Numbered from the stretch's first letter, positions 23,881-36,547 are shown. The stretch: DNA of 64,000 nucleotides from Nymphalis io (GCF_905147045.1 NC_065899.1:2554501-2618500); one strand, 5' to 3'. Notes: generated from the sequence alone by a model not told the origin. Translations and numbers: made by a program.

Positions 23881-24505
23881 GCGTCTTACACAAAAACGAA
23901 ACGTATTTTATTAAAATTAATAAACTTTATTTAATTTTCACAATACATGTAATTAAGTATGTAATAGAATACGACGTATATGGAATAAATTTTAAAACAA
24001 TTGCGTTAGGATTGATTGTTTTTGTTTCGGAAATATAATATTCGATATATAAAAAAAAAACATTTTCCCCGCTGTTAAATTAAAATGAAGCCAGGTAATA
24101 AACGGAATTGAAAGCGAGAACTTTACACGATCTATAATTAACGTAATATTTTCAATTATTACGTTAGGAAAAATATTTTCAAATATCTTTATTCTTTAAA
24201 AATCTTATCTAGAAATGAACTCGTAAGATCTTGATCACTGCAGTCTTCGCTGCGCAGTCATGTCATGTCATGTATGTTTTACATTTAATTTTTCTCTTCA
24301 ATTAACATTAACATTAAGGTGCCATAAAGCTGGAGCTACTTCTACTTATGTTTTATTCCAGGGCCAGCTTTGACTACGCGCCCTTTCACAGACATGCGTT
24401 TTAGCGCACTTGCAGACCAGTCGTTAAGTATTACTTATTTCAGTTTTTATTTCAACTTTCCAAAATGTTGTTTATTCAATTTCAATATATTAGCGCCATA
24501 TAAAA

Positions 24506-24805
24506 GCCGAGATGGCCCAGTGGTAAGAACGCGTGAATCTTAACCGATGATCGTGGGTTCAAACCCGGGCAAGCACCACTGAATTTTCATGTGCTTTATT
24601 TATGATTATGATTCATCTCGTGCTTTACGGTGAAGGAAAACATCGTGAGGAAACCTGCATGTGTCTAATTTCACTGAAATTCTGCCACAGGTGTATTCCA
24701 CCAACCCGCACTGGAGCAGCGTGGCGGAATAAGCTCCAAACCTTCTCCTCAAAAAGGAAGAGTAGGCCTTTAGCCCAGCAGTGGGACGTTCACAGGCTGT
24801 TACGA
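24506..24805 (+). mobile_element. SINE-B copy, full length, with TSD
   Basis: Intact tRNA-like head gccgagatggcccagtggt with B-box region cgtgggttcaaacccgggc, ending cagcagtgggacgttcacag. Direct repeats atattagcgc at 24487-24496 and 24806-24815 look like the target-site duplication. The 81-codon frame inside is not a gene. Confidence 0.85.
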
Positions 24806-25780
24806 ATATTAGCGCTACGCTATGTTAGGTGTGCGCCACACCTGTAAAATTTTACTCGTTATGCAATGTGTGTCATAAGTAAAACTTTTTACGAGTTCAA
24901 GCAATTGTTGCTTACTTAACGAGAGTTGAAAACAATCTAGTTGAATCTGCAATTAATTTTAACCAAAGTTTCGGAACAATGTACGTTTTTCAATTATAGA
25001 TAAATTACTCATCACACCAGATGCTTCAAAATAATGGCTATATAATTTCAAAAAATAATTATTGTACAAATTAATTGCACATAATTACTACTAATTTATA
25101 TTAGGTCTGTATTGGCAAAATAGATGATAAATTAGATGTGATTGATACAGTTTGGACATTGAATTTGTTTAGTTTCCTATTTATTGAAAAAGAAGGTACT
25201 TTATACATAGGTTTGTACCTTAAGGCAATCTAATGTTCAAGGATTGAAGAAATCGTTGTAGAAAAAGGACCACAGTACGAATACGGATTTTTTTGCTATC
25301 CTATAATATATACATATATATATTTTTTTCAAAACCTATTATGAAATTTTATTTCATTATCTAATAATAAAAATAAGTACATCGTGAAAAACAAAAGTCG
25401 GAAAACGACTACATAAAGGCGTTATTTCATAAAATAAATTGTCAACATCATTATTGGGTAATTTGATGATGTTGCCTATTAAAAAAAAATGTTAAATTTT
25501 CTTTTAAGCTGTTTTTGATTGTGTACTTAGTTCTGTAGTAAAACACTTAAAAGTGCCTTAAAGTGTTCGCCGGACCACTAATTGAGAACCACTGGTAATG
25601 TAAGCGTAAAATTTTAACTCTATGTAAATAACTTCAGACTCAGTTAGATCCAGAACAAATTTCTAGACGGTTTTAAAGGTGGCTAGTTTGAGGTTATTGT
25701 GCGCTAAGAATTCTGTCTATTTTTTATGATAGTTCTTAATGACACTTGGTGGATAAATAAAAAATATTAGGCATATAAGA

Positions 25781-26045
25781 GAGCTGAGACACTAGGCCAA
25801 GTGGTGAGAACGCGTGATTCTTCTTAACTGATGATCGTGGGTTCAAATCTGGGCAAGCACCACTGAATTTTCATGTGCTTAATTTGTGATTATAATTCAT
25901 CTCGTGCATGTGTGTAATTTCACTGAAATTCTGCCACATGTGTATTCCACCAACCCGCATTGGAGCAGCATGGCGGAATAAGCTTTATACCTTCTCAAAA
26001 AAGGAGAGGAGGTCTTAGCCCAGCAGTGGGACGTTCACAGGCTGA
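25781..26045 (+). mobile_element. SINE-B copy with TSD and internal deletion
   Basis: Flanked by taggcatataa at 25768-25778 and 26046-26056. Compared with the full copies it lacks the segment between ctcgtgc and catgtgtaattt. Confidence 0.85.
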
Positions 26046-26056
26046 TAGGCATATAA

Positions 26057-27488
26057 AAACTAGCACTTCTTGTCACGGCTCCGCAGAATCTGTGACAACT
26101 TAAGTATAGACAGCAAAATTTTATTAAAAATGCGTGTACCTAGCCCTAAAAGGATTGATTAACTTTATTAAAACGTAAGCTTGGAATGTTTACTTTATTT
26201 CTTGCATTAAATTAATGTATGTCACTTTTCTTTGTGTAATGATTAATATCATTACATATATATAAAGAATATTTGCATGAATACACTGTGATGCAATTAT
26301 CATAATTCCAATATTGTTAATTAACATACATAAAGTACGTCTACGCATGTTTCAATCTTTAAAAAAATACCACAAGGTGATTGTTAACGGAGTTTCATCT
26401 CTTGAATCCAAACAGTATCTGTATTCAAATAGTTAAAATTTACGGTAGCGACGAAACAGTTTCACAGTACAGTTTCCTGTGTATGTTTTCCGGTGTATCC
26501 TACAACGCTTGTTAATATTAATTAAATGAGAAATTCATATATGCTTTTATATAGTACATTTTACAGCTAAAACTCTAAAAATGCTTCGATTACACCAGCG
26601 GTACTACTGCATGTATCAAATGTGATTTTCTTTTTTTTTCAATTAATATATTTTTAATCGTCATTTTTTATGGGTCGTGTCGGTCCATAAAAATATTTTT
26701 TGATAATTCGACCCCAGCAACACCAAGCGGATCTTAATATAAAAAAGTTTTACAAAAGCAACAAAATATTATGTGCTCTTAAAATATTCTATATTTAAAT
26801 TTTAGTAATCTAAAAAACAAATAAATAAATACGTTTAAAGTAATATTTATTTTGATACAAATCAAAAACAATTGAAATTACCGTTGATTTCTTAAAGACT
26901 TTAAACGTTAATTTAAAGTTTACAAACTAATTAACTATAATTGCAAAGGAAATCATTATGCTAAAACGTTTTAACTATTGTAACTGTTTAAAAGACATTG
27001 CAATCTAATTTAGTACATTGAGTATATTTAAATAATATCTACGTCACAATAATTTTCATGCAACGTTTCTGGGGCATCGTAACAGGGAGACGTGACGCTC
27101 GTACTCGGTTCGTGATAATGTTGGTATTCAAATGGGGTACAGCGGCTTAAAAGGAAATATACCATATTTTCATTAGTCACATTTGTTAACATTCAAGCAA
27201 TCTCAAATATATATTTCAATATTCTATATGTTTGAGGTTATTCGAAATTACATGAAAAGCGTAACTGATTTTAATAAAGATAAAAAATAATTATAAAATT
27301 AATATTTTTAGAAAATGAATATTTTATGTAGGCCTTTAGCTTAGTTGGTACGTTGAAGAAATATATTAGAATTCATGACCTCTTTTTTTCAAGTCTGCTG
27401 TAAAGTAAAGTAAGTATTATAGCGAATGCCTAAGCTTGTTTTTTTTTTTAACAAAATGCAATTACTTAGGATAGTTATGTTAAGTTAA
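26057..27488. other. Intergenic, no gene seen
   Basis: AT-rich, no recognised exon or repeat. Confidence 0.4.
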
Positions 27489-27650
27489 AGCCTTAAAATG
27501 TCCCACTGTTGAGATAAAGCACTTTTCATCCAACACGCAAATTTCCTTGTGCAGTTTTCCATCATCCCCAAGCTCGAGATAAACACAAGTTAAGCACATA
27601 AAAATTCAGTGGTGCTTACTCGGGTCTGAATTCGGAATCATCGGAAAGAT
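27489..27650 (-). mobile_element. SINE-B remnant
   Basis: Antisense aatgtcccactgttgagata and ttcagtggtgcttactcgg with a large internal deletion. Confidence 0.6.
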
Positions 27651-27717
27651 ATAAAGTTATAGCTGTCGATGGTGATGACGTAGACCGATAACCTGAACGA
27701 TTTCGATCGCGGCGATA

Positions 27718-27898
27718 GTTCTAGTGTGACTACAGGCACAAGGGCAACGTCTTAGTTCCCAAAGTTGGTGGCACAATGTCTATGAAAGGAATGTTAATAT
27801 TTCTTACAGAGCCAATGTCTATGGGCGATGGTGATCACTTACTGGTGTCCCATGTCCCACTTATAGGTGTCCCATTTGCCCGTCTGTGATTTTATTAT
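27718..27898 (+). mobile_element. SINE-A copy, 5'-truncated
   Basis: Sense from gttctagtgtgactacaggc through cccaaagttggtggcacaat to gtcccatttgcccgtctgtg. Confidence 0.65.
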
Positions 27899-28201
27899 GA
27901 TGTATTTACACAATACCGAATGTTTGTTATGTATATTTTGGTTTGTGGTTAAAAGGAAAAAAATTGTCTGTCAAATGTCAAATCTGTCAAACAGCATTTT
28001 TACTGTTTAGTTTGTATTTTCTTCGATATGGAAAGGAATAATGACGTTTTCTCAAAGATAAATTTCTTTGATGTCTCTTTGAAAGAAAATTGAAATCCTT
28101 GGAGTAGATAAACTTGTATTCGCGTGTAAGAAAATTTGAGTTAACTTTAAATTGGTGCAAAACATATTCTCGCCATGTCAGTGATATTAGCCCTCACACG
28201 T

Positions 28202-28785
28202 TTTTTTTTCGCTGGCAGCGACAGGTCTCCGCCAACTATCGCCGCCAGGGTATTTTTTATTTTTTTTATAGAATAGGAAGGTGGACGAGCATATGGGCCA
28301 CCTGGTGGTAAGTGGTCGCTTATAGCCAATGCGCCACCAACCTTGGGAACTATGCCTCTGGGGCCCTCACGCAGCACACTCCGTCAAAATGTGGTGTGTC
28401 GTGTCCGGGGGCGCACCACACTCATGGCAGGAGGGTGATATCTCCGGCCTCGCTATCCCGTGTAGGTACTTACAGAAACAGCCATGTCCGGTAATCACCT
28501 GCGTCAGCCTAAACGTGAGTGTGCCGCTCCTTCTTGTTACCCAGCGATTCAAGTGGGGGTGGATTGCCTACACTATCGCCAGCCTTGCTGATGGTGATCC
28601 CAGGTCCTCCTCCAATCTATGGATCAGAGCTTGTTGGGCTACAGCCCTGATTCGCCCAACCTTCGCTAATCCTGGACGGTCGCCATTCGCCCTGGCTTCC
28701 ACCCGGAACCGATGTACTTCCGCGAGTACCTCGGCCTGGAGTTCCCAGATCGCTCGCAATAAGTATCGCCGCCGTCCACGATAAA
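28202..28785 (-). mobile_element. Nested LINE insertions, each with its own TSD
   Basis: Outer direct repeats ccctcacacgt lie at 28191-28201 and 28786-28796; a T9 run beside the left copy is the antisense poly(A). Inner direct repeats tatcgccgcc lie at 28237-28246 and 28764-28773. Removing the inner block leaves an insert of about 60 bp with poly(A). The inner block (28247-28763, minus strand) encodes an R1/I-type LINE C-terminus: WELQAEVLAEVHRFR, RLEEDLGSPSARLAIV, an in-frame TAG, then IHPHLNRWVTRRSGTLTFRL, TQVITGHGCF, and a Cys/His knuckle CHECGAPPDTTHHILTEC. Its 3' end is the SINE-A type tail. The 151-codon plus-strand frame is an antisense shadow. Confidence 0.8.
28250..28350 (-). repeat. 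SINE-A-like 3' tail on the R1-like LINE
   Basis: Antisense tatagaataggaaggtggac, gggccacctggtggtaagtg and gccaccaaccttgggaacta are the last 100 bp of SINE-A. Here they serve as the LINE 3' UTR, upstream of which lies LINE coding sequence rather than the rest of SINE-A. Confidence 0.75.
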
Positions 28786-28834
28786 CCCTCACACGTGGGC
28801 GAAAGCAAACATTATTTATATATGTATTTTTAAT

Positions 28835-29000
28835 AAAAGAACTGCTACGGCCCAGTGGATAATACATGGATTTTATCTTAGCAAGCAATATTAATATTTA
28901 AGAGAACATTGTGAGGAAAACAGATAAAATTTCACATGTCTGTGCATAAACGCGTAGCGGCGAAGCGTGGTCGAATAGGTTTCAAATCTGCTCTTCTCAG
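28835..29000 (+). mobile_element. Degraded SINE-B
   Basis: actgctacggcccagtggat, aacattgtgaggaaaac, cacatgtctgtgcata and gcgaagcgtggtcgaatagg match SINE-B blocks in order. Confidence 0.5.
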
Positions 29001-30508
29001 TATTAAAAACACGATATTAAATATCGCGGAAAGGTTGATTGCTGCAGAGAGTCGATTGGTTTAACTTCAATTTTTTTTTGTGTTTATAGAATTCCTTGTA
29101 TTATATTTTTAAATAGAATCTTTCATAACATTTTGCTTTTGCAAATGATTTTTTTCTTTTTTTTTCTTTCGTGTTAAACCGAAAAATAAACTCATTATAA
29201 TTTAATTTATAAATAAATCTCCAGTATAATTGTATTTAAATAGTTTTATTTTATTCTGTTCTTAAAGAGTAAACGTTGTTTAACAGCTTAAAAAAAGCCT
29301 TTGCTTATCAAAGACAATTATTTTAAAATTAATGTTTGCTGTCTGGAGTATGGACTAGTTCAAGAGTTGAAACTCATTTCAATTTCGTTTGTAATTCTAG
29401 ATTTTTTGCGTAATACAACAGTTATTACTGTGTTTTATTTATATATACGCTATCTATCCGACCTTAATTCGTACGTGTACAATTAAGGCATGATGTTTTT
29501 AATATACATGCAATACATACAAGAGATTCACTCGGTTGTATGTGCTTATCCACCTTAAAGAGAACTTAAAGTACAGTTTTCTTTCTTGACTGAACTCTCA
29601 CTCCAGCATACAATTAAAATTTAACTCCCTTCTGCATACAATACAAAAATTAAGTTGTGTGTTTTGTTATGTAGGTATATACAATAAGCTACTATAATAT
29701 GAAAGCACATATTAATCGGATTAATCTTTGTTTAAATTGGCGCAAACAAACAAACACAGTTTACTTTTTTTATAATATATACCTAGATGGAGAAAATAAT
29801 TATTTTGAACAATGGAACACTCATTTTATATAGGAAATATAGTACAATATATTTTCATACGTATTTATTCATACATACTTCTTATAACGGGAAATATACA
29901 AATATTAAATATTGTATTTCGACCACGAAGGTAGGTGAAGAAATGGGTCAAATTTATGCTAAACTGGCAACCTATGCCGGATTCGCACGGATATAATACG
30001 CATCTACATCACTTCAACTATTATCATCATATTCTAGCAAATTTACACAAAACCTAAGTGAATGATACCTATTCCTTCCTCACGAATTACTTCATCCGTA
30101 AGGGAAAACGGTATGTTTTTGAGTTAATCGCGTTCAGACGGATAGACAAAGTTGGAGCATCTTATATATAATATGTAGTAATGATTAAATCCATCTATTT
30201 AAATTGAAACTGTAATTCATTCCTTCCACAGACAATACGTCATCAACCATTCTATTTAAAATGTTGTTTCTAATTCCAGTAACAACACTAGTTCACTCAC
30301 CCACAAAAGCGGAACCTACTCATAAAGTATTAAGCAAAATAATGGTCGGCGGTAGAAGAACTATTGAGCGGTGCTTATTTTATTAACATTCTTCTTCGTT
30401 CTTCTCAATGGAATCTTCATGAATAAAGTATTTAACTCAATTCAATTTATTTACTTTATACATAATATACATGCACTCACTATATTTATGACATGCAAAT
30501 ATTTAAAC
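29001..30508. other. Intergenic, no gene seen
   Basis: AT-rich; a short tgccggattcgcacgg block near 29976 echoes the repeat at about 2080. No exon supported. Confidence 0.35.
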
Positions 30509-30670
30509 TGAAATCTATTTATATAAGTATGTATTTATAAAAGAAAAATAGTGTATGTAGTATATCAGTTGTCTGGTTTCCAAAGTACAAGCTCTGTACA
30601 GGCTTCATTTGGGATCAGATGGCCATGTGTGAAAAATGTCCCAGGATATTATTATATTATTATTATTATT
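30509..30670 (+). mobile_element. SINE-C copy, 5'-truncated
   Basis: Sense 3' half: tatcagttgtctggtttcca to gtcccaggatattattatat. Confidence 0.75.
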
Positions 30671-30831
30671 TAAACAAAAATTAAATATTACAATATATTT
30701 ACTATTTACGAAACAAGATATATATTTTTTTATAATTATTGTGTTAAATACAAAATAATTTATTTTATGTACAGACATTTTTATAAAATACAAAATTAAA
30801 ATTAAAAGAACAAAATACACATTACAATTTA

Positions 30832-31337
30832 AAGCAGAAACATGCTGTCTAAAAGATTGTCCTGTGGCATTGTACCCAAGACGCTGGCATTATTGCCTCT
30901 CTGCACTGCTAGACTCAGCCTTTGGGCTAAATAAGCGCCAACTCTTGGGTAACCAGAAGTGTGGACCAGTTTCTTAGAAATATCTTTTATAATTATTTTT
31001 GTATCGGACGACCATGGACTCAATGTTTCAAAACCCAGCCCCCCAATTTCATATTCGTTGGATAAAAGTGAATATTTGCGGCGCTTGAGTATTGGAGCAG
31101 CTTCAGCGGCTGCACTGGCCTTACGAGACGTATTCTCGATATGAGATACTGCCAGCGTATCTACGCAAGATGCATCCCATACAAGAACACGTTCCATCAA
31201 CCATGGCACTAATGTCTCTCCATCGGGTATCTTGCCATCGTCTCTGCATAAACCATTCGGTTCCAAAGTAGCAGAAATCGATGCTATAGCAAAAGCCCGA
31301 TGAAGTATGTCTGTTCGGTTGGAATTTAATTTATCTT
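30832..31337 (-). mobile_element. Retroelement protein fragment (EPNGLCRDDGKIPDG type)
   Basis: A minus-strand frame of about 160 codons reads HRAFAIASISATLEPNGLC, DDGKIPDGETLVPW, LVWDASCVDTLAVSH, LKRRKYSLL, FETLSPWS and YLAQRLSLAVQRGNNASVLG, then a stop. I recognise it as the C-terminal domain of a reverse transcriptase-type mobile element protein widespread in animals; the clade name is uncertain. No RT catalytic block is present. It lies back-to-back with the RTE insertion. Two shorter relatives occur at 41838 and 58499. Confidence 0.7.
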
Positions 31338-31347
31338 GTTGTAAATT

Positions 31348-32656
31348 CTGAAGAATTACAGGCCCATCTCACTGCTGAGTCATGTTTACAAGTTGTTTTC
31401 GAGAGTCATTACGAATCGTCTCGAGCAAAGGCTTGACGACTTCCAGCCACCCGAACAAGCCGGATTCCGGAAAGGCTTTAGCACCATAGACCACATACAT
31501 ACGCTGCGGCAAGTTATACAGAAGACTGAGGAGTATAACCAGCCACTTTGCTTAGCGTTTGTGGACTATGAGAAAGCCTTTGATTCGATCGAAACCTGGG
31601 CCGTGCTGAATTCTCTTCAAAGGTGCCAAATTGATTATCGGTATATCAGGGTGTTAAAGTGCTTGTACGAGAACGCCACCATGTCGATCCGACTCCAGGA
31701 TCAGAACTCAAAACCCATCCAACTGCAGAGAGGTGTATGACAGGGAGACGTGATATCTCCGAAACTGTTTACCGCTGCATTGGAAAATGTTTTCAAGCTT
31801 CTGGACTGGAACGGACTTGGCATCAATATTAACGGCGAGTACATCACTCATCTTCGATTTGCCGATGACATTGTAATTATGGCTGAGACCTTGGAAGACC
31901 TCGGCACTATGCTCGATGACCTCAGCAGGGTTTCCCAACAAGTGGGTCTAAAAATGAACATGGACAAGACGAAAATCATGTCGAACATCCATGTTGCACC
32001 CACTCAAGTCAAGGTTGGAAATTCTGCACTCGAAGTTGTAGACAACTATGTCTACCTAGGTCAGACCATCCAACTAGGTAGGTCCAACTTCGAGAAAGAG
32101 GTCAATCGTCGAATTCAACTCGGCTGGGCAGCGTTCGGGAAGCTACACGATATCTTCTCATCCCAAATACCGCAGTGTCTCAAGTCGAAAGTCTTCGAAC
32201 GGTGTGTGTTGCCAGTGATGACTTATGGATCAGAGACGTGGTCGCTCACAATGGGCCTCATAAGAAGGCTCAAGGTCACTCAAAGGGCAATGGAGAGGGC
32301 TATGCTCGGAGTTTCTCTGCGAGATCGAATCAGAAATGATGAAATCCGCAGGCGAACCAAAGTAACCGACATAGCCCGAAGAATTGCTAAATTGAAGTGG
32401 CAGTGGGCGGGGCACATTGCTCGCAGAACCGACGGCCGCTGGGGCAGAAAGGTTCTCGAGTGGCGACCACGAACCGGAAGACGCAGCGTGGGCAGGCTCC
32501 CTACAAGGTGGACCGACGACTTAGAACGAGTCGCGGGAAGCCGTTGGATGCGGGCAGCGCAAGATCGGCCAACGTGGAAATCCTTGGGGGAGGCCTTTGT
32601 CCAGCAGTGGACGTCTTTCGGCTGGAGATGATGATGATGAGAGATGATGATGATGA
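31348..32656 (+). mobile_element. RTE-type LINE, 5'-truncated, with TSD
   Basis: A plus-strand frame from 31348 to 32631 carries reverse-transcriptase blocks: LKNYRPISLLS, CLAFVDYEKAFDS with a catalytic Asp, RGV-stop-QGDVISPKLF, and FADDIVIM with the catalytic Asp pair. It then has the C-terminal GHIARRTDGRWGRKVLEW and SLGEAFVQQW. The in-frame TGA at 31738-31740 stands where related proteins have Arg, so CGA to TGA decay is likely. The endonuclease half is absent. Direct repeats tgttgtaaatt at 31337-31347 and 32657-32667 and a (gat)n tail mark a normal retrotransposition event. RTE clade is inferred from the C-terminus and tail. Confidence 0.88.
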
Positions 32657-33050
32657 TGTTGTAAATTATATTATAGTTAATGAGTAAGTGTTCTTAATAG
32701 ACAAACACAAACAAAAAGCTACGACAAACTAAAAACATAACGTATTTAGAGGTGGCTCTTTCTATTTTAGTTTCAATAATTCAAACTTACGGAAATTATT
32801 AATTTGAAACCGGTATAACGGTATAATATTTATTTCAGTCGCTTTAACTTCAGTACACAAGCGTATTGTGGTTGACATGTGTTTGTTGAGTACGATAAGG
32901 GTCAGGCTGAGATGTATTTCAGATCACGATAACAACGGGCTAAGTTCAACGTCAGTAGAGCGAAATAATGACACTCTTCAGAGGTTAGCTGAAACCTGGT
33001 AAACCTGGATCATTTTCTTTTCATTATTTTATTATTATAATAATATTATT

Positions 33051-33344
33051 ATTTACTGGTGGTAGGGCTTTGTGCAAGCTCGTCTGGGTAGGTACCACCC
33101 ACTCATCAGATATTCTACCGCAAAACAGCAATACTTGATATTGTTGTGTTCCAGTTTGAAGGGTGAGTGAGCCAGTGTAATTACAGGCACAAGGGATATA
33201 ACATCTTAGTCCCAAGGTTGGTGGTGCATTCACGATGTAGGCGATGGTTAACATTTCTTACAATGTCAATGACGATGGGCGTTGGTGACCGCTTACCATC
33301 AGATGGTCCATATGCTCGTCCGCCTTCCTATATAATAAAAAGGC
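33051..33344 (+). mobile_element. SINE-A copy, full length
   Basis: Sense from actggtggtagggctttgtg to cgtccgccttcctatataat and AAAA. An (att/aat)n run precedes it. Confidence 0.85.
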
Positions 33345-33796
33345 ATGTCGGTTCAAGAAAACATCGTGCCATGTCAATATAATGCGTTTCACAATAAAGG
33401 TCAAATACTACTTAGCAAGGGTCACCTTGGCAGTTCAACATTTAGTCTTTATGATATTAATCAAATTAATGAACTATGTAAGTAGAAATTTTAGTAGATT
33501 TTCTCTATTAATTATAATAAGTGTGGTAACTTTTGCTACCACTGTTGTGCATTTTGTGTGTTATGATTGAAAATATATGTAATAAATAGGTTCGTTTGTA
33601 TTAAAACCGCAAAAGGCGTGTTTCCCGTTTCCCTAATTTCAGAGTCTCGTAAACGCAATCTGCTAACATCATAATGTTGTAATTTCCGGTCGAACTCGAG
33701 CCTGAAATCTGGTAATGGATTAAACTCTAGCAATAATCTAGATTGGAAAATTAGTCCATCATAATTATTTTAAATAAAATTAATATTTTATTAACA

Positions 33797-34015
33797 TTGG
33801 GATTGTAAGAAATGTTAACCATCGCTTACATCGCCAATGTGCCACCAATCTCGGGAACTAAGATGTTATTTTTCTTGTGCCTGTAATTACACTGGTTCAC
33901 TCACCTTTCTAACTGGAACACAACAATAATAAGTACTGCTGTTTTGCGTCAGAATATCTGATGAGTGGGTGGTACCTACCCAGACAAGCTTGCACAAAGC
34001 TCTACCACCAGTAAG
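33797..34015 (-). mobile_element. SINE-A copy, 3'-truncated
   Basis: Antisense from ttgtaagaaatgttaaccat to gctctaccaccagta. The 3' tail block with gggccacc is missing. Confidence 0.8.
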
Positions 34016-34255
34016 AAGGTAAGAAATTGTTTGCCGTGATGGCAAATGGCATGACGATTTTGGCAAGATTCTTCTCTGCCACTGATTCCCTTGTGTGTGC
34101 GTGTCATATATTACATACTTCTTTATTATACATTACCAGTTTATGCGCGCGAATTCACGCGCGTGTGAAAAAGGTTTGTGCTGGGTACTCTATTTCCTTT
34201 TATGTACCATTGACAACGCGCATGCAAAACGTCATAATGATTGGTTTAATAATTA

Positions 34256-34328
34256 AGACGTGAAAGTGTAACAAATAAACAATCATACAAACATACAAAC
34301 TCACTTTCGCATTTATAATATACTAATA
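34256..34328. repeat. Short interspersed repeat end
   Basis: gacgtgaaagtgtaac and actttcgcatttataatat recur near 42638 and 44538, so this is the end of an unnamed repeat family. Confidence 0.5.
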
Positions 34329-36130
34329 TTTTAGGCTTATATTAAATACAAGTTAATTAAAAATTCTAAGATTCTCTTCAATTTGTTTTTATTACCTTCG
34401 AATGAATACTGCGAATGGTTATTTTAATGTATTAATTGTTACAAGTGCGCACTATTCTTCGCTAATCTGGCCTTCCTCTCCTTTTTCCGTACAAAATCAT
34501 ATAATTAATTAGGTATTGACAAAGTGAAAATGTAGCCCTACAAAAAAGAAAACAAGAATAATAATCCCTTTGTCGAAGCTAAATGGATATTTATTATTTT
34601 TTGCTGTTGTTGCTTCTTTTCAGATAATGCTTATTTTACATACCAACGGCGCTAAGAATACACCTGCGAGCATACTTGCTGCAAATCAGAGTTATTTTTA
34701 CTGTATGAAACGATAAAAAGAGGTATTCCAGATTATGCTTTTCTTTACCTTGAAACACATATTCCATTATTATTCAACATCGGATCAACTGAAGCAAATA
34801 TATTAATTTCCTACCTATTTAATGGGCTTTTCTATCTTGAGAGAGAAACAGTAGTGGTAAATATATACTGAATATAATGTACGTTGATCATGATTGTATT
34901 TCCAAAATTATTGTTATGTTAGGAACACGTTTCTCGGTTTTTCATCTTCTCGTTTGTTCTTTTTATTTTCTTCAATAAATAATGTAAATTAACAACATAA
35001 TAAATACAATCAAATACTAACAATAGCGTGTGATAAAAATTAAAAAGTAATATTGAAAATTTTCACATATTCATAAAAAACTTACATAAACAAAAAAAAA
35101 ATATCTATTATTATAATGTCGAGAACATCAATAAAAATAAACGTTATTTGTTAAACTCTGCATAGAAATTGGTTAGACTCGCCAGCTACGAGTAAATTCG
35201 GATAAAATAATATTTGGGCGTGTCTAAAATATTGGAACGTCGAAGGTCATTAAGTTTGTTGGAGTCTTAATAATAAAGTAAATGTATTGATAACATATAA
35301 TTTTATCAAAAATATCTAAGAACTCAAGTACAATTAATCAGTATGAAAAAAAATCAAATCCACCTCTGTAAACGGTCGTGAAGTGTGACAACCGTCATTT
35401 ACTTTATATATTTATATGTATAGGATACACACAGTACAGTTTAGTTCTTAAAGAATAGGACTGCAGTTCCGTGATAGAAGAAACATATTATATAATATAT
35501 TGGTATAGTGTAATAAATGCGGAGCTGCGCTTCCGACCTTTGTTTATTTATTTATTAAGAATCTCCAACTTTACTTCAAGTTGTTTTTCTTTATTAAATC
35601 TGAATCTTTTCCTTACAGCAATCAGTGCTATAATTTAATTCAAAAATCGAGCTTATAGTTTTTATCGAGGTGGTAAAAATATTCGTGAGTTTCTGTTTAT
35701 GTTGCAAATAACAGGCCGGTTTGCTCGTTTGACATTGCTTAGTATAAAAAAAAGGATTGTCAAATTAAATATAATTTTAAATCACCTGGATACTGATTGT
35801 ATATACCCTTTGCAAATATTTGAATAAAACAGAATATTATATTAACCAAACTTTCGCTTTTTTTGTAATTAGCAAATGAAGATCTCATTCAAGAATATTA
35901 TTTTCAAACATTTCATATGCAACAGCCACGATACGATTTTGCCATATAGTCGTATGTATAGACAACACTGGGAACGACAAATGTCACGTTTAGATAGCGT
36001 CTAGCTAGTTTTATTGACTGTGAAAGAGGGACATTAGTGCCTTCAATTTACGCTTCCACTTTTTCCTTTTTACGACAATTTTATCTAGAAAAGGGAGCTG
36101 TGATAATAATAAATTTATTATTGGGTAACT
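34329..36130. other. Intergenic, no gene seen
   Basis: AT-rich; nothing recognised on either strand. Confidence 0.4.
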
Positions 36131-36245
36131 GAATTCCGCAAACGGTTGCTACTGCTGGGCAAATCTCTTAAGGAGGTTTGGAGCTCATTCCATCGAGCTG
36201 TTCCAATACAGTACTCAAGTGTGCGCAAACACAGGTGCATATCTA
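36131..36245 (-). mobile_element. SINE-B-related remnant
   Basis: ctactgctgggcaaatctct, ggaggtttggagctcattcc and gctgttccaatac follow SINE-B order with many changes. Confidence 0.4.
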
Positions 36246-36286
36246 TTCTCTCACTGTTAAAATCCGATGGGTAGATGAAATTACCA

Positions 36287-36547
36287 ATAATAATAATATC
36301 CTGGGACATTATTCACACACGGCCATCTGGTCCCAAGCTAAGCAGAGCTTGTACTATGGAAACCAAAAAGACAACCGATAGACTACATATACTACTTTTC
36401 TTTTGTAAATACATACTTATATAGATAATTACACTCAGACTCAGGACAAACAGATATGTTAATGCAAACAAATGTCTGTCCTGGGTAGAAATCGAAACAA
36501 CAACCTTCGGCATGAAAGACAAGTATCTACCAACCACGCCAACCAGC
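36287..36547 (-). mobile_element. SINE-C copy, full length
   Basis: Antisense from taataataatatcctgggac to accacgccaaccagc. Confidence 0.8.

Noticed and set aside
24506..24580. tRNA-like sequence at SINE-B heads
   Set aside because: Repeated many times with the same 300 bp body and TSDs; SINE heads, not tRNA genes.
28329..28784. 151-codon plus-strand open frame
   Set aside because: Antisense of the R1-like LINE coding region; the opposite strand carries the recognisable protein.
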